From Mercenaria mercenaria (Eukaryota; Mollusca; Bivalvia; Venerida; Veneridae), in NCBI RefSeq assembly GCF_021730395.1, contig NC_069373.1, positions 50,930,501 through 50,994,500 on the forward strand: a DNA stretch of 64,000 nt, written 5' to 3'. Each line of letters starts with the position of its first letter. Position 1 is the stretch's first letter. Below, one piece after another: positions 47,501 through 56,500 of the stretch. The notes under the pieces were generated by a model. It did not search any database. It saw only the letters and a program-made list of their open reading frames with translations, and was not told the DNA's origin. The translations under genes and the position numbers were made by a program.

Positions 47501-50500
47501 AAGTATTTTGAACCAATTTTTAAAATTTACAATCAATTTAAGAAATTTAAAAAAAAAGTTGTTAAAAATGAAAAAAATAAAAAAAAAAAAGAATATTAAG
47601 CTGAGAAAAAACAAAATAAATTTCATTAGAAATCAAAAAGAAAAAAAATAAACAAAAATTGAAACTGAAAATAAGCATAAAGATTTATTAGAATTAAATT
47701 TTAAAAAAAATTGCGAATATAAATCTGAACTGGAAAAGGCAGCTTTCCAAAAAGGGGAGATCTGACAAAAGCATTAGAAACCTTAAAAAAAGCTCAATTC
47801 TAAAAAAGAAGACTTTAAAAAACCCAAAATTTGAGTTTGGATTAGTCGTTGACAACCCTCAAATTTTAAAATAGAGACTTAATATTTAAAAAAAAATTAC
47901 AAATGAATTTAAGAATTTTAAAGCTAAATTGAAAACATAAAAATGAACGGACTTTTAGTTTAAAAAACGTTTAAAAAAGGAAAATCAACACTGCTAAGCT
48001 AAAAACAAATTACAATTAATGTCACAGAAAAATTTTAAGAAACAAATTCGGAAATTGATTAGTACTTTTGACACACGCCACAAATTTTTAAAATAGCGGG
48101 TTAAGACACTTACAGGTTTATTACAAAAAAATTTAATGAAATTTAAAAAATACATTTTAAAGATAAAAAAAAAAAATAATAAATGATCTGGACCTGTATT
48201 GAAATATCAAATAAAAAAGGAAATCAATTATGAAAACCCAAAAAATTTTCTACAAAAACCCAAGAAATTCAAAAGAAAAAATTTTTTCTAAAAAAAAAAA
48301 CAAATTCTAGAACAAAAGGCGTTGTTTTACAATTTTTCTGCTTTTGAAGTTGCTACAACAAAAAAACTTATGATTTTAGCTAAATAATTCTTTAAACTTA
48401 AAAAGAAAGAAAAAAAAAAAGGATTGGAAAAAGAAATAGAAAAAATAAAACGAAATGTTTCTTTTTGAATTAACATTTTTTATGAAACAAAACCAATGTT
48501 TGGATACAATTTTTTTTTGAAAACATAAAAATGAAAAAGATTTTAACCGTCAGGGTATCTGGATATTTCAACATTGAAGATAGACCGGGCTGAGCATTTT
48601 AATGCAATTCAATTAAGATCTGGAATTACCTAGATTTTTAAAAAATTTTACACATAAAAAACCCAAAAAAATAAAATAGCTGTACCAATGTACTTTTGAG
48701 GGGGGTTTTTTTTAAGTCGAAAAAACCGGGAAATTTTTAAAAATATTTGATTTTTTTAACGGGGGGCCCAAACCCCTAGGTAACCGGATAAACCATTTAA
48801 AAACCCAATTACATTTTATATTTAGGTGGGGAAAAATAAAAATGACCATTTTTAGATATTGATAAGAAAAAAAGCACTGAGGACTTTGACACTGATTTTG
48901 TTATATCTATTATAAAAAAAAATAAGATTTATTTTTAAAACCAAGGGGCAATGTTTGACATTCATCCTTATGAGATTCAACATCACAGAAGTAACATTAC
49001 GTTTTGACGATGTTACATCAAAATTTTACTATGGATAACCCATATCTTTTGAAAAAACGACTTTTGGTTAATTTTTAGTTTTTTAATTTAAATTTCGTTT
49101 TTTATTAACTGGAAAAATTAAATTTTTGGGGGGAAATTTAATTTTAAAAGAAAACGTTTGTTCAAACACATTCCTATGGCATACTCAAAAAAGAGGATTT
49201 TTAAAATAAAAGTATTAGATTTCAATCATGTGTAACCTATAGCATACTCCAAAACGTTGGTGATTTTAGTTGTTTTACTTAAAATTTTTAAAAAGCAAAA
49301 CCGTGTTATAAAATTTATTTTAACCCCACGCCAGGGGGGAAAATTTAAAAACGTGCACACCCGACGCCGGGGGGGAACATTAAAACTTTCCAAGTACCCC
49401 TTTTGTAGCTCACCATACCCGCTGGTTTTTTTTCCCAAAACATCAAACCCGCCCCGGTTTTTCAGCCGAACACCTTCAAACCCCTTTGTTCGTTTCCTCC
49501 CCAAACCTCGAAACTAGAACAAGAACAAAATAAGGCAATTATGCTATTACAACATTGACGGGAAAAATTTTTTATGGCAAACCCTCAATGTCATAAAACA
49601 GGCGTAACCCTTAACGACAAGGGGGACCCATACACAAACCAACTTCAAGCTACCCTTTTTTAAAAGACAAGGAAGCGTCAATCGACTCCGGAACTAAGGG
49701 GAACATAACAGACTCAAAGATATAAAGTTGAAACCGGTTTTTTTGTAATTCTTTATTAAATATGGTTAGGGGGTTTGAAATTATCATAATTTTTTATTTT
49801 CATGTGTTATAAATTTTATTCAAATTTCTTTTTGTTTTTAATAATAACAAAAAAACCCTAAAGTAATTTTATTTTTTTTCCCCAATTTAATTAAAATAAT
49901 TTTGTATGAAAATTTTTAATTATCAAAGGGGAGATATTACTTGTTTTTTTTTTTTTTTTTTTTAATTTCCAAAATTATTAAAAAGGAGGAAAAGATTTAT
50001 ATATAACCGACCTTGTTTTATTTGTTATATTTGCATTTGGTTCCCGGTTGTTTATTTTTAGTTTGAAATTTTCTTGTTTCAGGGTAATTATTAAGTATTT
50101 ATTGGTTTTTTACATTTTTTTCTTCAATGTCTTTAACAGTTGTTTTATTAAAGAGAAGGATTACAAAACAAGGAAGTAAAAGGTTATTTAAACAGAAAAT
50201 AAAAGTGGTCTAAATTTAACCACTTTTAAATTTTTTTCCCTGATGTTATAATTGGGCCCAAATTTTCTACATTTTTTTTTCTCGGGGTAGTGTTTAAAAA
50301 ATTTTTTGTGGAAAAAATTTTTTAAATAAAACATAGTTTTTTCCCCAAAACATCTTTAATTAAATCATCTTTATTAAATCAGAGGTTTTAGGGGTTTTAA
50401 AACCTGGGTTTTAATTGCCGGCATTGACCCCCGACCCCGGGCAAAGGCAAAGGGTTAATTGACTTCGCACAAACTTATTTTTTTCTACTAGCAGCACTTT

Positions 50501-53500
50501 CTATCTTTTTAGTTTACAAATACGGTTTTTTTTACATTAAACAATTTCGTATCTTACTTTCAATTTAACAGATACGTAAAAAATTTCGGGGTTTTACATT
50601 CAACCTTTTATCTTTAAGTTTGGGGTTACTTTTTGTCTTTAAGATTATGTTTATTTCACTTTTCGTACAGGAAACCCTTTTGTCTTTCAAACAGAGAAAA
50701 TGCTGTCTTTCAGATACAGAAAATGCTATCTTTCAGATACGAAAACACATTCTGTCTTTCAATTTTAGAAAGAAAAAAACTTTCTACTTTTCAGATTTAG
50801 CAAACGCTTTCTGTCTTTCAGATACTGAAAAAAGCTTCTATCTTTCAGATACAGCAAATAAAGAATGAAATGTTTAAAAAGGAGAAAGCCCGGAGTCAAA
50901 ATTGAAAAAGACAAAAAGAACGAGGAGGTATAAAGTAAAACCAAAAGCCTTTTTGAAAAGTGTAAATATTTGCAATTTTTTTTTAGTGAAGATTGTTTAA
51001 ATGAAATATGCTTTTTTTTAAATTTTAAAAGCAGAGATAAATAACAGGGGGCGGAACCATTTGGGTTTAAGTCAGCCAAAACCTGCTGTTTTGCAATCGT
51101 CTCAAACTCGTTCATTCGTGTTCCAGAGCGGAAATTCGAGGGGTTTTGTATAAAACAGTGTTTTTTAAAAGTACTTTTTTTAAAAGGACAATCATTTTTT
51201 TTTCTAAAAAATTTTTTTTTGTTTTTTGATTTTAAACCTATTGGGACGAAAAGACTCTTGGGGCAAAAAAATTTCTATAAAACATTTTTGCAAACGTTAC
51301 ATAGGTTTTAAATTTTTTGCCAAAAATTTGTTTCTGGCTTTTAAATGAGAAAATAAAAAAACAGTTAATAATGGTACCTTCTACAAATGATTATTTAAAA
51401 ATTGTGTTTACGTTTTAAAAAAGTTTTTAGTTCGTGACATAGACAAAGACTTTTTTTTTAATCCTACAAACATGAACATTTTGTAAACATTTTAGGAGCA
51501 GACAGCTAAAGATAGAAGGCTCGCGAAAGAGAGAGAAGAAATCCCACACCTCTGGAATCTGAATGAAGACCCTGCTCTTACAGGGAAAATTGTTCATTAT
51601 ATAAAACCAGGTCAAATTCAGTATGAATTAACTGATAATTAACCACCTCAATATGGAACTATTATGCTTCTTTATTTATATCCAGGTGACTCCATGCGTA
51701 TGGCTTTTATGGCACTCAGTCCAACTTTAACTGTGCACGTGGTTGTATTATATGTTAGTTTGAAAAGAAACAAAGTAAAACAAATTAAGCGCACGGTACA
51801 TTTTTTCACACTTGCAAATCTAAGATCGAAACTGCTAACTGATGCGGGTAAAATGATGTACAGTAGAAACTCCGAAATCCGGACCCTGACCGGACCAAGC
51901 CAAAAGTCCAGTTTTCACAGGTCTTGGCATTTTCTTCGCATTTCCTTCCACAGATATTGTTTTTCATCAAACTTTACCACGTGTTTTCTATTTAATCTAA
52001 TTTTTGTTGATACATTCACTGAAGTTAGCTATACTTCCAAGTTAAATTATATGGTATGTATTCGTTTGGTATTTCCAGAAGTCATCGAAATCTCGTTTTA
52101 TCACGAGTATGCGAAATTAATAGAAGGAGTATAATTAATTACAGATAGCTACAGTTAGTCTGGCTGATCTAGACTACGAACAGACTTTATCTACCCTCCG
52201 ATACGCCAACAGAGTGAAATCCATCAGAAATAAAGTCATTGCCAATGTCTCCAAAACAGACGGGTTCATTAAAGAGCTGCTGGAAGATAAAGAAGCCTTG
52301 CCAGCTAAGCTAAATGAAAGGAGAAAATCAAGCATTGGACATTCAGGGGAAGGCCAGTATAATGTGACTAAAAGGCGCCACACAAAATGTTGTCATACTA
52401 TTTATGTTTGAGAGATAATAGCGATATATACCAAAATTATTCCCCGGTCTAAGACCAAAAAAATGGTTTATACAATATCATACGATCAGTGATATTTGTT
52501 TAGTAAAAACTGTCTATAGAAATTCTTTCGCTTTCACAAGCATACAAAAAAGAGAAATACACTTAAAACGTGAGGTAATCATATAAAATCACTACATGTA
52601 TACAGAACAGAAACAAAACCAATGCCATTATTTTTATATCGCAATTGGCTAGGACTTTCACATATACGCCAAATTTTAACCCGAATCTCTGGGCGCAAAT
52701 GTGTAGAAACAAAACACAATATGAAATGGCCTTAGTATAGATAATAATGATATGTTATGCTTGGATATTAATAATACAAAGGTGCTAATGGCCGATGTCC
52801 GAGAATGAATAGGTACGGTTTCAGTTGCGATTTGGTGTATATGAAATGACCTTTACAGATTTTTTTAGCAACTGAATAATGAAATCGTAAAAGGTTAAAT
52901 ACTTTTCATTAATAGAAAATCTCCAAAAGCCTAATGTTAAACAAACCTCGTTGCTAAATATAAGCCATGTTTGATGTTCTTTAACACCGGATCTATTTAC
53001 TGATATATGATTATTCTTTGTTCTTAGTTTTTTTTTTCAGAAATCACACTGCTGAAAGAGAAACAACTTTCGGATGTAAACGGAATACAAGTTTTCAAAA
53101 CCTCTTACCAAAGTACCAGATTTCTGTCTTTGAGAATAAGCAATACTCTCTGCTATTCAGATACAGAAAACACATTTTTTCTACAGATTCAGCAAAACAT
53201 TCTATATTTTTAATACTTTCTATCTTTCAGATTAAGCAACTGTGTTCTATCTTACAGATTAAGCTATTATGTTCTATCTTTCAGATTAAGCAACTATTTT
53301 CTATCTTTCAGATTAAGCAACTATGTTCTATCTTTCAGATGACGCAACTATGTTCTATCTTTCAGATTAAGCAACTACGTTCTATCTTTCAGATTAAGCA
53401 ACTATTTTCTATCTTTCAGATACTGAAAATACTTTTTCTTCTTTTTCTTTTCTTTCTTTCAGATTAAGCAGCTACTTTCTATCTTTCAGATTTAGCAAAT

Positions 53501-56500
53501 ACGTTTTTTTTTTCACATTAAGCAAATATATGTACTCTCTATCTTTCAATTTAACATATACTGTAAATACTTTCTGGTTTCACATTTAGCAAACATGTTC
53601 TATGTTCTAATGAATGGTACCTTCTACGAAAATGATTATTAAACATTGTGTTCACTGTTTAACGTTTTAAGTTTGTGACATAGACTAAAGTACTTTTTTT
53701 TGATTAGCTACAAACATGAACATTTTGTTAACATTTTAGGAACAAATATCTCAAGAGAGAAAGCTCGCGAAAGAAAGAAAAGAAATCTCACACCTCTGGA
53801 ATCTGAATGAAGACCCCGCTCTCACCGGAAAAATTATTCATTATATAAAACCAGGTCAAAGTCAGTATGAATTAACTGACAAATAAACACCTCAATATGG
53901 AACTGTTATGCTTCTTTATTTATATCCAATAACATAGTTTCGCGCTAAGGTGACTCCTTGCGTATGACTTCTATGACACTCAATCAAAATTTATCTTAAA
54001 CAGTGCACGTGGTTGTATAATATGTTAATGTGATGAGAAACAAAGAAATAAATTAAGCCCACGGTACATTTTTTCACACTTGCAATTCTATGTTCGAAAC
54101 TGCTAACTGGTGCGGGTAAAATGATGTATATGGAATCAGTATGCGTAAGAATGCTCATCTTTTTCAAGATAAGGTGTGATAATTACCTTGACAAAAATAT
54201 ACTAAAAACTGTTTTTCAGGATGCTTTACCTCAGTAGGTAACAAAAGAGCTATGAATTCACAAAAAATTGAACTGCATGAACCAAGGTATTTTTTTTTCT
54301 AATTTCATATAAGATTGATACTGACTTGTATGTTAGTCGCCTCCTTTTTCAATAGGTTCCTATTAATACCACTAAACGTTTAGATTGATATACTTAACAA
54401 ACAAGGATAGGATAGATATTCAATAATTCAACAGGAGACGTTACGTCCCAAAAAATGCAGACCTCCTCCTTCTTTAATAACCGTGATATTTCCTTTTGAT
54501 CATCTTTGCTTTGTTTTTATTTGCTTACTTTCGTACTACTGAAATATGCAAATGAGCTACTGCCAAATGTAGTTATTCAAAGCTTCCCTTTTTTCAGCAT
54601 TGCACAAGAACTTTGTATGATACAGAACAAGAATACCACGATAACTATAATGCCGTTGAGTGGCCAGATAAGGGTTAACGGCATGAATATCACGGGACAA
54701 ACAACTCTGAAACATCAGGACAGGTAAGTCTGTATAACTCTATTCAGATGATTTTAGACGACGAAAAAAAGAACTTCCAATAAGAAAAACTACATCCAAA
54801 GGAGGCAGTCGCTTCCACATGTACACAGAGACTGAACAAATGTGCACATTAACACAGTAAATACAATGATGAAGATCTAGAAGTTAACATGCAAACAGAC
54901 ACAAACATACGTGAAGAAAGAAAACAACAGGGAACGGCCAGATGGTCAGAAGCAAAACCGTCACTGGGAAGTCTATCGCCAGTCCCTACCAATTTAACCG
55001 TCACCATGTTTATATGTTACAATACAGTGTGAATAAAATTACTTCTAACATAATTACTATAAATAGATTCTGGTGTCATCATATTATCACCATCATAAAA
55101 GGTTGTTCTGAAAACAAGATGCAACAATTGAAAAACATGTTTTGATATAGACAATGAAAATTTGAAACTTTTTAAACTGTCATAAAACTATACTATACTA
55201 CTTGCTTTGTTTAAAAAGTTGATTGAATGTCTAGAGAGTCTTTACTACAACAGTGGTACTGTAAGAGGTAACAAAAAATTATATCGAATCAGTTATATTT
55301 GTACCATTTCAGGGTTTTCTTCAGTGCAAACAATGTGTTTGTACTCCATAATCCCGTGGAGGAGAGACTGTTAAAACAATCTGGTAAAGTGATAAAACCT
55401 GTCACATTTGAGATGGCACAAAATGAAATTGGAGAACACAGTAATGTTCAGTCAAAAGGTGTGTTGTTTTTGAATCATACATATACTATTTTAAAAACAG
55501 AAACTGACCACTTGCAAATTTTGGCTATACATAGAACATTTTATTTTGAGTAAGTAAGAATTTGTTATAGATACTGCCGCTATATGATATCTTGGAAGGT
55601 AAAATATTAGTATTAGAGTTATGCCATGATTGATTAGTTCTAGACGAATCTAATATCCTGTACGAATATGTGTTTTCTCTAAGTAAATGCAAATTTATAT
55701 GCTTTGCAAAAGGGTATGGCTGGTTTAGAGACGAAATCGCAGAGACGCTGATCCTAACTCACGAAGCAAATGCCATAGCGCTGGAACTGAATCGAGGAAT
55801 AAGGTTCGAACCCGTTATAGTCCCAGCAATGGTTCTTGGAGATAAGACTAAACACTCGAAGGCGAGTATTCTGATATTATATGCATTTCGTTTTTAAAAC
55901 AAAGATGAATGTAAAGATAACTAAACAATATTTGTACTGCAGATCTGACTAATAGTGTTATGTTTGATAAATGTATGTCATAAGAACAGACCCTTCGATG
56001 TTTTACACACAAGTGAACTCGTTTCAAATACAACACTGAAATGTTATCCAAAATATCTATACACCAAGCTGATAACTTTTAATATTGCTCCACAACAATG
56101 AGTGCATTTACCGACTCTACACTTGTGCGACTTGGTTTATGAATTGCAGGTATTTATACGCGTTGATACAACTGAAGGTGGTCAGTTTCTGTGGGGGAAG
56201 AACCATTTTCAGGACAGGTTTGATCTTATGATGGAAGTCTTTAGGAACTTCGAACGTGGAGTAGAAGACTGGGAACCTAAAACAAAGGTGTTTGATTTTT
56301 CTCTTAGATGTAGATCTCTATTAATGAAATTACAGACGTCACGTTTTCTTATATTTATCATTTTGCAGTATATCTAATATTTTATTTAAATTGAATACAT
56401 ACTCGTTTCATTATTAATATTCAATATTTCTTTTACAGATTACACTATATTCATCAAAATCATTATTAAATTAATGTACTGGTGTTCATTTGTTACATTA

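Larger units (their letters stand above)
33960..50489. mobile_element. Polinton/Maverick (adintovirus-like) fossil, 16.5 kb
   Basis: Self-synthesising transposon of the Polinton/Maverick group. It begins AGTAGTA and ends TTCTACT, with inverted ends of about 110-125 bp and an AGCAGC target duplication at 33,954-33,959 and 50,490-50,495. The 6-bp duplication and AG terminus are family hallmarks. Parts in order: PLA2-like protein (+), integrase with chromodomain (+), small hydrophobic protein (+), deoxynucleoside kinase (+), NUMOD1-like protein (+), protein-primed DNA polymerase B (+), then a packaging ATPase region (-) and unassigned sequence. Ends look whole; the inside is broken, with dozens of breaks, mostly right of 37.6 kb. 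It inserted after the exon-block duplication. Absolute age cannot be judged by eye. Confidence 0.93.
32694..51610 (+). pseudogene. Duplicate kinesin exons, probably non-functional
   Basis: Three second-copy-like exons: 32694-about 32,850 (ATISLADQDYEQTLSTLRYVNR), 33563-33597 (IALLKEKQLSE) and 51496-51610 (EQTAKDRR...HLWNLNEDPAL). The first has lost one base near 32,830 (GAGCTGTGGAAA where the other copy has GAGCTGCTGGAA), which breaks the frame soon after FIKEL. The second and third are open but are separated by the Polinton. The intact 52,145 exon is in phase with 32,357-32,427, so a transcript could skip this copy entirely. Whether any of these exons are used is unknown. Confidence 0.75.
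32473..51860 (+). repeat. Duplicated kinesin exon block, first copy (interrupted by the Polinton)
   Basis: Matches the second copy at 51,921-54,128 in order: GTCTTGGCATTTTCTTCGC, last motor exon, coiled-coil exon, minisatellite, first FHA exon, then AAAATGATGTA at the end. Without the 16.5-kb insertion this copy is about 2.9 kb against 2.2 kb for the second. The extra length lies mainly in 50,496-51,400. The copies differ by scattered substitutions and small indels. Confidence 0.9.

Noticed and set aside
49226-49517. Opposed open frames near the right part of the Polinton
   Set aside because: They overlap on both strands in homopolymer-rich fossil sequence and show no family pattern I can name.
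33960-50489. LTR retrotransposon, because of the integrase
   Set aside because: No LTRs or reverse transcriptase; 6-bp duplication, inverted ends, polymerase B motif and chromodomain integrase fit a Polinton.
53018-53467. 149-codon open frame with repeated CSIFQIKQL
   Set aside because: Translation of the intronic minisatellite. The real exon at 53,041-53,075 is in another frame (ITLLKEKQLSD), required by the next exon's phase.
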